This document shows, one piece after another, positions 52,057-59,611 of a stretch of DNA of 64,000 nt (its first letter is position 1; every line of letters begins with the position of its first letter). Location: the NCBI RefSeq assembly GCF_009671245.1, contig NZ_VTFS01000001.1:717914-781913 (forward strand). Reading direction: 5' to 3'. The DNA comes from Marinicella rhabdoformis (GTDB lineage: Bacteria; Pseudomonadota; Gammaproteobacteria; Xanthomonadales; Marinicellaceae). The position numbers and the translations under genes were made by a program. Below the pieces are notes generated by a model that saw only the letters and a program-made list of their open reading frames with translations, did no database searches and was not told the origin of the DNA.

Positions 52057-52821
52057 TTAAGCTCCTTTATTGACCCTGAACGTTTTGATGGTAACAGGCC
52101 AAGTAACGGTCTTGGTTTCGTCATCGCCCCACGCTTTGGTTAAAGCATCAATGATTTCAGCCCTTGGGTCGGTCTTGTGTTTTACAATGTAATTTTGAGT
52201 CGCAGACCAAGTACCCAAGTAACCCACCAAATGCTTTAAGGTCCATTGTTTTTGCATGGTACATTTTGGTGAAGGAATCGGCTCAAAAGGAAACACTATG
52301 TCCTCATATCTGTTTTCAATATGCTTGCGCTCTTTTGGCCAAAACTCGCCAATGGTATTTTGGTAATAGTCCATCACAACGGCATCCACTTCTGGGCTGA
52401 TTTGGTGCAACTCATAACACCAAACTGCCAACACAGCATTGGGCTTAGCCACACGTTTCACTTCACTGAAGAATGCATCGAAATCAAACCAATGCAAGGC
52501 CTGACCCACAGTGATCAAATCAACACTGCTGTCTTTGTGCGGGCTGTTTTGCGCCAATGCCACTTCAAACTCAACCCTTGGATAAACCATCGCACGGTAA
52601 ATTTGTGATTCACTGGCATCGGTCCCAATCACGTAAGAAAACTGATTGGTCATGGCCACCGCAGCTTGCCCATTGCCAGTTCCACAATCCCATGCCAACT
52701 GGTGCTCAGGACACAATGAAGCGAGCCATTCGAACAATTCAGTTGGGTATTCAGGTCTGTAAACACTGTAGTCTTCTGCTTGAATTGAAAAGTAATCTTT
52801 GAATAAAGCCTTGTCTGTCAT
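52057..52821 (-). CDS. SAM-dependent class I methyltransferase
   Basis: A 254-aa methyltransferase of the UbiE/TMT-like group: YSVYRPEYPTELFEWL, motif I DCGTGNGQAAVAM, acidic loop GTDASESQ, motif IV VDLITVGQALHWFDFD. This trio is typical of the trans-aconitate/juvenile-hormone-like and yeast TMT1 family. The acceptor is unknown. First gene of a two-gene unit with the LOG protein. Confidence 0.92.
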   Translation of the reverse strand: MTDKALFKDYFSIQAEDYSVYRPEYPTELFEWLASLCPEHQLAWDCGTGNGQAAVAMTNQFSYVIGTDASESQIYRAMVYPRVEFEVALAQNSPHKDSSVDLITVGQALHWFDFDAFFSEVKRVAKPNAVLAVWCYELHQISPEVDAVVMDYYQNTIGEFWPKERKHIENRYEDIVFPFEPIPSPKCTMQKQWTLKHLVGYLGTWSATQNYIVKHKTDPRAEIIDALTKAWGDDETKTVTWPVTIKTFRVNKGA

Positions 52822-52954
52822 GGTGTGCTTTGCGGTTAAAAAAGTGTAGCAAGCATCTTACACAAATCACTCATGAATGGCAAAAACTTGACCTTTGCAT
52901 CAAAACATCGCAACATGAATACCAATAAACAAAACAAATAGTTGAGGTTCACTT

Positions 52955-53698
52955 ATGAGGGCACACTTATTCGACCGAAAACTCATTGCCGATGAACGTT
53001 TCCGTTGGCGTGGCGGTGAGGTTTCCCGATTAGAAGCTTTTGCTGACGGCATTTTTGCAGTAACCATAACTTTGTTGATCATTTCCAGTACAAGCAGTTA
53101 TGGTTTTTATGACATGTGGTTGATGGTGAGAGACATGCCGGCCTTTTTACTCAGTTTTGCCATGATTTGTTATGCATGGATTGAACATTATTTGTTTTTC
53201 AGACGCTATGGTTTGGCCGATGGCTGGACTTTATTTCTCAATGCGCTGTTTTTATTTTTAGTGATGATTTTGGCATACCCTTTGAAATTGTTAAGTGTTT
53301 TTTTGTGGCACATTATCCTTGGCGAACCCACCCTGCCACTGTTCTTTTTCCCAGAAGATGCCACCATACAATTCACTGTATTTGAACAGCGTGTGTACAT
53401 GATGTATTTTTACAGTGCCGCCATCATTGGTGTGTTCGGCACCTTATTTTTTATGCATTTCAATGCCTATCGAAAAAGGAAAGCATTAGAACTTGATCAA
53501 CTGGAATTGCTCACCACCATTCAAAGCATGAGTGGACAACTGATTTCAGTGATGGTGGCCATTTGTTCTTGCCTTGTCCTCAAAATCACTCAAAATCCGG
53601 GCATCTCTGGTGTGGTTTATTTTTCCATGCCAATGCTGCATTTTTCTGCAGCTGCTTACTTTCGACACCAATTTAAAAAATTGGAAACCGAGGCATAA
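52955..53698 (+). CDS. TMEM175-like (DUF1211) membrane protein, possible K+ channel
   Basis: A 247-aa membrane protein with about six helices. The first helix has the DUF1211 signature R-L-E-A-F-A-D-G-I-F-A-V-T-I-T-L, the region forming the pore constriction in TMEM175-type potassium channels. Bacterial members conduct K+ weakly selectively. Ribosome site GAGG seven bases before the ATG. Convergent with mnmC, 7 bases apart. Confidence 0.92.
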   Translation: MRAHLFDRKLIADERFRWRGGEVSRLEAFADGIFAVTITLLIISSTSSYGFYDMWLMVRDMPAFLLSFAMICYAWIEHYLFFRRYGLADGWTLFLNALFLFLVMILAYPLKLLSVFLWHIILGEPTLPLFFFPEDATIQFTVFEQRVYMMYFYSAAIIGVFGTLFFMHFNAYRKRKALELDQLELLTTIQSMSGQLISVMVAICSCLVLKITQNPGISGVVYFSMPMLHFSAAAYFRHQFKKLETEA

Positions 53699-53705
53699 TT
53701 TCAAA

Positions 53706-55637
53706 TTATTTCGGTGATTTTTTCAGCTGTCTGTATAAAAAACGGTTGGGATGTAACTGCTGACACAAGCTTTGCTCTAAAGGCAAAGGCCTGCCTAAAA
53801 TCATGTCAGCCAAAAGCTGTCCCAGCAAGGGTGCAGAAGTGAAGCCACGCGCGCCCAAGCCCGTCATCAGGTATAAGCCCTCATTTGTCTTGGCTTCTGG
53901 GTATTGTTGCCAATGGCGGCCGTGATGTAAGTCTGCATAATCTATTTTGAAAGACAAGCTGTCAACAACCGTCCCGCAAACTGGTAAATGATCAGGTGTG
54001 GTGGTGCGTATACCCGCCTTTCCCGAAATCACTTGATGATTTGGCAGTTGCCAATGATGAAATCCATCCCATTTTTCTGCGTTTCTGAGGGCATGTGAGT
54101 CTTCTAGTCTAGGGCTGTCATACCAATCATTTTCATGCATGTGATCAAAGGTCGCCCCCAACAAACAGCGGTTCTCCGACATCGGAATGGCATACCCTTG
54201 ATGACGCTGCACTTGAGAAAATGGCAAGGTTTCTTGGCTGTGTATTAAGCTGACTTGGCCGTGCTTCGGTACCAAAGGCAAATGTGCGAATGGGTCAAAT
54301 TTCAAACTGTGAATGCCAGCTGTCACTACCAAAACATCACAAGATTTGATGACCTTTTGATGGCTATCTAGCAGCAACCAGTGTTCTCCCACTTTTTTAA
54401 TTTCTACCACATCAGCTTCAATCACCTCGTTAGCATAGGGCAACCATTGGTCTTTAAGGCTTTGGGTATCAATGACTCCCGCACTGGGGTACAACACACC
54501 CTGGTTTGTGCTTTGAATCAAGTCATCGGGCCAGTGGTGATCTTTAAACAAGGTTTTTTTCCACAACTGTTTTTTGTCAGTTTCACACCACTCTTTGATG
54601 CCGATACTTTGAAAACTGTCACTGTCAGATAAGTAAGCCTGAACGGCAAGGTCAAAAGCACGCCAATAAAACAAAGCCTCCGGAGATGATTGCGCAGTCA
54701 AATAAGGCATGACCATGCCTTTGGGGTTGCCTGATGCGGCTTGCATTGGTACTGCTTTATCAACTAAAGTCACCGGATGGCCTGATTGGGCACAGGCACG
54801 AACCACACTCAGTCCAGCGATTCCACCACCCAAAACAACAATGTCTTGATGAACTGTAGCGGCTTTGGTGGGCGCCCAATTTTGTTTGACAGTTTCAGCT
54901 GAGGTATCAGCAGCGGACTCTCCATCTGGCATGACTGCTGTGATGATTTCACGTTTTTTACCGTAGCCTTTGCGTTTATTGACCTCAAAACCGACCGCTT
55001 GTAACTGTCTTCTGACTTGAGATGCCGCGGTGTAAGTCGATAAAGTGGTGCCTGATTTTGATAGCCTGGCGACTTGATTGAACAAGTCATCTGACCACAT
55101 CTCTGGATTCTTCTTGGGATCAAAGCCATCCAAGAACCAAGCATCTACTTCAGCATGACATTGATCGTAGCATGCCACCGCATCTCCCAACATCAGTGTC
55201 ACAAACACATCATTGGCCAACTGAAAGCGGTGAAAGCCAAGCCGCTGCTCAGGGTAATGCTTTAACAACACTTTAACTTCAGATTGAAGTTCTGGGATGC
55301 CTTTGAGGGCCGTTTGTAACTGCTGCTTATTTAACGGGAACAATTCACAACTGATAAAGTGTAATTGTTTAGGCTTTGTTGTTTGGTCTTGCCACATTCG
55401 CAAAAGTAACAACAAATTCAATCCTGTGCCAAAACCAGTTTCTGCGACAACAAAAGTTTCTTCTGAGGCTAACGCCTTCCACCTTTCAGACAAGTCATTA
55501 CCATTTAAGTAATCATGAGTGGCCGTCGCAATAACGTCATTGTTATTAAAATATATGTCATTGAACTGTATGGATCGTAATCCATCTTTTTCTTCAACTT
55601 GAGGTTTCGGCGCCAAGGCCATAGACAAAGGGTTCAT
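53706..55637 (-). CDS. mnmC: MnmC, bifunctional tRNA wobble-uridine modification enzyme
   Basis: Cytoplasmic enzyme finishing mnm5s2U34 in tRNAs. The N-terminal methyltransferase (MnmD part, about 1-240) contains AETGFGTGLNLLLLL and DAWFLDGFDPKKNPEMW. The C-terminal FAD domain (MnmC1, about 265-640) starts VVLGGGIAGLSVV and carries the closing motif LMTGLGARGFTSAPL. Total about 643 aa, typical. The frame is open to 55676. I place the start at Met 55637; Met 55646 and Met 55622 are alternatives. A TATAAT at 55652-55647 suggests a very short leader. No Shine-Dalgarno. Confidence 0.94.
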   Translation of the reverse strand: MNPLSMALAPKPQVEEKDGLRSIQFNDIYFNNNDVIATATHDYLNGNDLSERWKALASEETFVVAETGFGTGLNLLLLLRMWQDQTTKPKQLHFISCELFPLNKQQLQTALKGIPELQSEVKVLLKHYPEQRLGFHRFQLANDVFVTLMLGDAVACYDQCHAEVDAWFLDGFDPKKNPEMWSDDLFNQVARLSKSGTTLSTYTAASQVRRQLQAVGFEVNKRKGYGKKREIITAVMPDGESAADTSAETVKQNWAPTKAATVHQDIVVLGGGIAGLSVVRACAQSGHPVTLVDKAVPMQAASGNPKGMVMPYLTAQSSPEALFYWRAFDLAVQAYLSDSDSFQSIGIKEWCETDKKQLWKKTLFKDHHWPDDLIQSTNQGVLYPSAGVIDTQSLKDQWLPYANEVIEADVVEIKKVGEHWLLLDSHQKVIKSCDVLVVTAGIHSLKFDPFAHLPLVPKHGQVSLIHSQETLPFSQVQRHQGYAIPMSENRCLLGATFDHMHENDWYDSPRLEDSHALRNAEKWDGFHHWQLPNHQVISGKAGIRTTTPDHLPVCGTVVDSLSFKIDYADLHHGRHWQQYPEAKTNEGLYLMTGLGARGFTSAPLLGQLLADMILGRPLPLEQSLCQQLHPNRFLYRQLKKSPK

Positions 55638-55721
55638 GTATGGCATTATAACCAAGGCGATATCAATTAAAGCCAATTCTGATCGTTTTTGGGTTAATTT
55701 GAGATTGAAATGGTGTGACTT

Positions 55722-55913
55722 TTAAGAATGAGACAGAGAATCAATTGAGCGCCTGTTAGACGTTACTTTTTGACAATCACTGCAATGGTGAACAGTCATA
55801 ATTAACTCATAAATTGACATGGATTTACTTTCTTCATGGGTTAATTTTCGCTCACAGCTTTTACATAAAACTGCTTTTATTTTCTGATTGGATATGTGAT
55901 TTTTGTTAGTCAT
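55722..55913 (-). CDS. small protein with two CxxC pairs (zinc-ribbon-like)
   Basis: A possible 63-aa protein with CKSC and CSDC pairs 26 residues apart, suited to bind one zinc, and a basic N-terminus (NKNHISNQKIK). It would lie upstream of mnmC in the same direction. There is no clear ribosome site, so it may not be real; the two CxxC motifs are the main support. Function unknown. Confidence 0.45.
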   Translation of the reverse strand: MTNKNHISNQKIKAVLCKSCERKLTHEESKSMSIYELIMTVHHCSDCQKVTSNRRSIDSLSHS

Positions 55914-56122
55914 TAATATTGATAAAACATGATTGTGGGAGATTATAGGCAGCCAAGCTCCAATTAAAAAGCAAATGTATTGTGGATTTAAAAAATGTCA
56001 CAATTCTTTACAGCTTATGCGGCAGCCACCAACATGTAAGCTTTAATATGCTATAAATTGTCACCCACACACTCAAAAACGTAACAGATGAAAACAATGC
56101 TTTCATGATTCACTTTTTTCGA

Positions 56123-56128
56123 TAAAAT
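56123..56128 (+). promoter_or_regulatory. -10 element of the Ser/Thr kinase gene
   Basis: TAAAAT at 56123-56128, with a weak -35 TTTCAT at 56101-56106 (16-base spacer). The predicted transcript start coincides with the A of the ATG at 56135, so the mRNA would be leaderless; there is no Shine-Dalgarno. Confidence 0.5.
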
Positions 56129-56134
56129 GTATCA

Positions 56135-58216
56135 ATGGCTGCCATAAAAATAAACATTCCAGGTTATCAGATCAAACAACAAATTGGTTCAGGTGGTATG
56201 TCTGTGGTTTATTTGGCAGAGCAACTTTCATTACATCGAGAGGTGGCATTAAAAGTGATGCGCCCGGTTGTTGAAGACGAGTCACACACCATTGAACGCT
56301 TTGAACATGAAGCCAAAACCATAGCCCAACTTTATCACCCCAACATCATGAGCATTTACGATGTGGGTCACCTAGAAGATGGCACCTTGTTTTATGCCAT
56401 GCCACACTTAACCCATGGCGACTTATCTCATATAGAGTGGAAAGATGATGACCACATTAAGGCTGTTTTTGAAGGCATTTGTGACGGCTTGAGCTTCGCC
56501 CATGAACACGGCGTGATTCACAGAGACCTTAAACCAGAGAACATCTTATTTGATTCATTTGGTCACCCCCAAATTGCAGATTTTGGCATCGCCATCAGTC
56601 AACAACACAAAAAATGGACCAAGGACAACCGCATCGTTGGCAGCATTCAATACATCAGTCCAGAACAAGCACAATCACAACCCATAGATGCACGCTCTGA
56701 TATTTATGCTGTCGGTGCGATGTTATATGAAGCATTAACTGGACATACCGTATTTCAAGAAACCGATGAGCTGGCACTGATGTTAGCCCATGTGTCGAAA
56801 AAACCCGAACCATTACCCGCCTCCAAACAACAGTGGCAACCTGTGGTTTCAAAATGCTTGGCTAAATCAGCCAAGCATCGATATCAAGATGCCGGACAAT
56901 TAAAAGCAGCCATTGCGGCGGTCAACAGCAACGATGTCTTGACCCAAAGCCGTCCACAAATAAAAAACAAAAGTGGCTGGATATTTGGCATCACAACCGT
57001 GCTGGTTTTAGCCACCGTTTATTTTTGGCCCAGCAGCAGCAAACCCACAGAAACTCAAAATAACAACAGCCAATTCATCAGTACAGGAAACAACACAGCT
57101 GAGCCGCCACCCAATGACCTTTATGTGGAGTTAAGCGAAACAAGTCAGAACAATGCACTTGAACTGCTGACTCAGCGCCTCAATCAACCTTGGGAACCGG
57201 GTGTGGCTGACAGCCTTTTGGAAAGCCTGCTATTACATGTAACAACCCAACCAGAACTCAGTTTAACCATTGCAGAAACCTACATAAATAAAGTATTTAA
57301 CGATGGGCTGATGGCTTTGAATGAAACCGATTTTGAGCGCACTGCAACATGGCAAAAGCAATTACTAAAAAGCCAGCAAGTTTTCAAAGATATTGATCCA
57401 CTGAAGCCGCTGATTGAACAACAAATTCTACAAATAGAAGCAGCCATAAATAACACTTTCAATTCATTGCCAGCAAAACAGCAACAAAAAATGACTCAGA
57501 CTTGGCCATTGTTGGCATCTCAAAAAGCCCAAATACAAAAGCGCAACAAACACGATTTACCGGTCATTCCTTTGTCGCAAAGTAGGAAGCTGGGCATCAC
57601 CGCAACTGAAATCACTGTGGGTCAATTCAGGCCATTCGCTAATGCCACCGCACTTGAACCAGAACGGTGTAAAAACCCCACTACATCCAGTTTGCGTTTC
57701 AGCAGTAAAACATGGTCCAACCCTGGTTTTCTCCAAAAAAACAACCACCCTGTGGTTTGTGTAACCTGGCAACAAGCCACAGACTATGCTCGATGGTTGT
57801 CACAAAAAACTGGCCACAGTTACCGCCTTCCAAAAGCCAATGAATGGTTGATGGCAAAGCCCCAAAGCCCAGCAAAGTGCAACCAACACAATGTCGCTGG
57901 CGGAGAAACCCAACATTTAAAAATCAAACAAAACCGACACTCCTGTGAAGATGCTTTTATACAAACCTCACCTGTAAAAACCCACCCCGCTGTTCAAGGT
58001 GTGTTTGGTATGCAAGGCAACGCCAAAGAGTGGTTACAAGGATGTAAAAAGAAAAACAAGATCCAAAGCTTTTTCAGTGACAGTAATGAATGCGACTCTC
58101 ACCCCGCCATTGGCCAATCGTGGCTTTCGGGACAACAAGACCTTGGCGATGTCAGCTATGAAAAATCAGGCCAAGCTTGGGTTCACATAGGATTTAGGCT
58201 GATAAAAGAACTGTAA
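56135..58216 (+). CDS. transmembrane Ser/Thr protein kinase fused to a formylglycine-generating-enzyme-like domain
   Basis: A 693-aa Hanks-type kinase. Cytoplasmic kinase domain (about 10-265): G-rich loop IGSGGMSVVY, Lys40, HRDLKPEN (129-136) with Asp131, DFG (149-151), and an APE-like SPEQ. After one membrane helix (about 287-306) comes a periplasmic region: helical about 330-460, then an FGE-sulfatase/SUMF1-type domain (about 485-690; GITATEITVGQFRPF, NHPVVCVTWQQATDYARWLS, YRLPKANEW, GNAKEW, GFRL). Such domains either convert Cys to formylglycine or act as binding modules. Kinase residues look intact. Probably a signalling protein like PpkA-type kinases; no T6SS genes are nearby. Confidence 0.93.
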   Translation: MAAIKINIPGYQIKQQIGSGGMSVVYLAEQLSLHREVALKVMRPVVEDESHTIERFEHEAKTIAQLYHPNIMSIYDVGHLEDGTLFYAMPHLTHGDLSHIEWKDDDHIKAVFEGICDGLSFAHEHGVIHRDLKPENILFDSFGHPQIADFGIAISQQHKKWTKDNRIVGSIQYISPEQAQSQPIDARSDIYAVGAMLYEALTGHTVFQETDELALMLAHVSKKPEPLPASKQQWQPVVSKCLAKSAKHRYQDAGQLKAAIAAVNSNDVLTQSRPQIKNKSGWIFGITTVLVLATVYFWPSSSKPTETQNNNSQFISTGNNTAEPPPNDLYVELSETSQNNALELLTQRLNQPWEPGVADSLLESLLLHVTTQPELSLTIAETYINKVFNDGLMALNETDFERTATWQKQLLKSQQVFKDIDPLKPLIEQQILQIEAAINNTFNSLPAKQQQKMTQTWPLLASQKAQIQKRNKHDLPVIPLSQSRKLGITATEITVGQFRPFANATALEPERCKNPTTSSLRFSSKTWSNPGFLQKNNHPVVCVTWQQATDYARWLSQKTGHSYRLPKANEWLMAKPQSPAKCNQHNVAGGETQHLKIKQNRHSCEDAFIQTSPVKTHPAVQGVFGMQGNAKEWLQGCKKKNKIQSFFSDSNECDSHPAIGQSWLSGQQDLGDVSYEKSGQAWVHIGFRLIKEL

Positions 58217-58279
58217 TTCCTTTTAAAATTAATTGGCTCACCATTATGACCCTGTTCCACGGCAAACACTGCTTTTATT

Positions 58280-58302
58280 GTAGCTGCTGGGCTTGCTCCA
58301 GC
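58280..58302. repeat. REP-like palindromic element
   Basis: A GTAG (58280-58283, read as TGTAG) is followed by a hairpin, GCTGG (58286-58290) pairing CCAGC (58298-58302), with loop GCTTGCT. This resembles the GTAG-headed, G-G-C-T-T-G-C-cored REP sequences spread by RAYT (TnpA-REP) transposases. Only one copy was noticed in this window. Confidence 0.5.
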
Positions 58303-58381
58303 CATTGCCCCGCATCACTTTTGTTTTAAAATGACTTACTGAACGACAAGATCATTTCTCTGTATGAATCTCTTCATAAAG

Positions 58382-58455
58382 GCACCCGCAAGGGGTACAG
58401 CTGCGATATTCCCTTGCGACAAAGGATAAGTACCTGTGAAACAGGACTAAAGTGC
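58382..58455. other. multi-stem intergenic element, possible structured RNA or repeat
   Basis: In the convergent gap between the kinase and the LodB-like gene, three helices nest: an outer GCAC (58382-58385) with GTGC (58452-58455), an inner 8-bp perfect stem CGCAAGGG (58387-58394) with CCCTTGCG (58411-58418), and CCTGT (58433-58437) with ACAGG (58441-58445). The function is unknown; it matches no RNA family I know. Confidence 0.4.
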
Positions 58456-58477
58456 AGAGCCAAGTAAAACAAAATGG

Positions 58478-59611
58478 TTAACCTTGAGAAAACTGCCTAT
58501 TTTTCCAAAATGCTGATTCTGGAAATCGCTGTTCTGAACAATACAGTTCTTGATGCAGTTTGAGGTATTGATTAAAAGCAGCAAAAACCCCTTGCTGATA
58601 ACTTTTTAATGCCAACCTATTGTGTTTAATAACAGCCTCATAAATGGCCTGCCCTGCTTCTTGACCTTGCTCTAAGGCTTTGGTTATTCCGGCCGAAGTC
58701 ATCGAATCATAACTTGAAGCAGCATCACCAACAGCCATCCAATTTTCCCCTGCCACACAAGACAATATGGCTGAAGGAGAAACCCTGATATCTAGTGCTT
58801 GCGGCTGGCTCAACTCAGTGCCAAATTGATCGCAACAACTTTGATAGAACCAACCACTGTCCAATAACAACTGGAACCAGTTATCTGGATTGTTGCTTTT
58901 GTTGTGCTTTAAAGATTGTTTGTCAGTACAAAAACTGATCAACACTTTTTTATTAGGTAACTGCGTTCCATACCACCAACCATCTGCCACAGCACACACC
59001 AGTGTATGCGCTGGTTTTTTGGGTTGTTCTATTAAATCATAAATATGACAAACCGAGACAACCGCCTCATATTGATTTCTGGCGACCCCCAAAGAACGGG
59101 CCACTTTAGCCTGTATACCAGTGGCATCAACGACAAAATCAGCTTGTTTTTTAATGACTTTGCCATCGGTTTCAATCGTTAAAGTGAATCCATATTCAGA
59201 GGCTTGCACATTGAGCAATCTGGTATTTTCCATCACCGAAACACCACAGTTTTTAACAGCAGATACCAGCCCCGAATTGAAAACAGTTCGATTTAAATGA
59301 TAGCCCTTGCCAATGGGCGTAAAAAAGAAGTCATTGAATCCCGGCACAACACTGCCCCATACAGATTGACTCCCAGGACAAAGCAAATGGTCTTCACAAT
59401 TGATTACTTCCGATACACCAAGCTTTCGCATGTACTCTGTGGCAGCTGGCGGAATGGTTTCCCCAATGGCTTGACGCTCAGGATAGAGACCACAAATTTG
59501 TGTAACTCGGACCTGAATATCTGCAGACGTCTTGAGCTTCTGAACCAGTGACAAGGCGGTGGCACTGCCTGCAGGACCACCGCCAATGATGAAGACTTCT
59601 ATAGCCTTCAA
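58478..59611 (-). CDS. LodB-like FAD-dependent oxidoreductase, maturase of the CTQ quinoprotein
   Basis: A 377-aa flavoprotein of the halogenase/monooxygenase-like FAD fold: GxGxxG at residues 10-15 (IIGGGPAGS), a middle DATGIQAKVARSLG, and GDAASSYDSMTSAGI (FAD pyrophosphate region). LodB proteins are needed to make the cysteine tryptophylquinone cofactor of LodA-type oxidases, probably hydroxylating the Trp. This fits its position, starting one base after the LodA-like stop. It has no signal peptide, so maturation is cytoplasmic. Confidence 0.9.
   Translation of the reverse strand: MKAIEVFIIGGGPAGSATALSLVQKLKTSADIQVRVTQICGLYPERQAIGETIPPAATEYMRKLGVSEVINCEDHLLCPGSQSVWGSVVPGFNDFFFTPIGKGYHLNRTVFNSGLVSAVKNCGVSVMENTRLLNVQASEYGFTLTIETDGKVIKKQADFVVDATGIQAKVARSLGVARNQYEAVVSVCHIYDLIEQPKKPAHTLVCAVADGWWYGTQLPNKKVLISFCTDKQSLKHNKSNNPDNWFQLLLDSGWFYQSCCDQFGTELSQPQALDIRVSPSAILSCVAGENWMAVGDAASSYDSMTSAGITKALEQGQEAGQAIYEAVIKHNRLALKSYQQGVFAAFNQYLKLHQELYCSEQRFPESAFWKNRQFSQG

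Noticed and set aside
58217-58477. c-di-GMP (GEMM) riboswitch in the intergenic region
   Set aside because: Short matches to GEMM-like words exist, but the conserved core order is absent and the nearest downstream gene on either strand is wrongly oriented.
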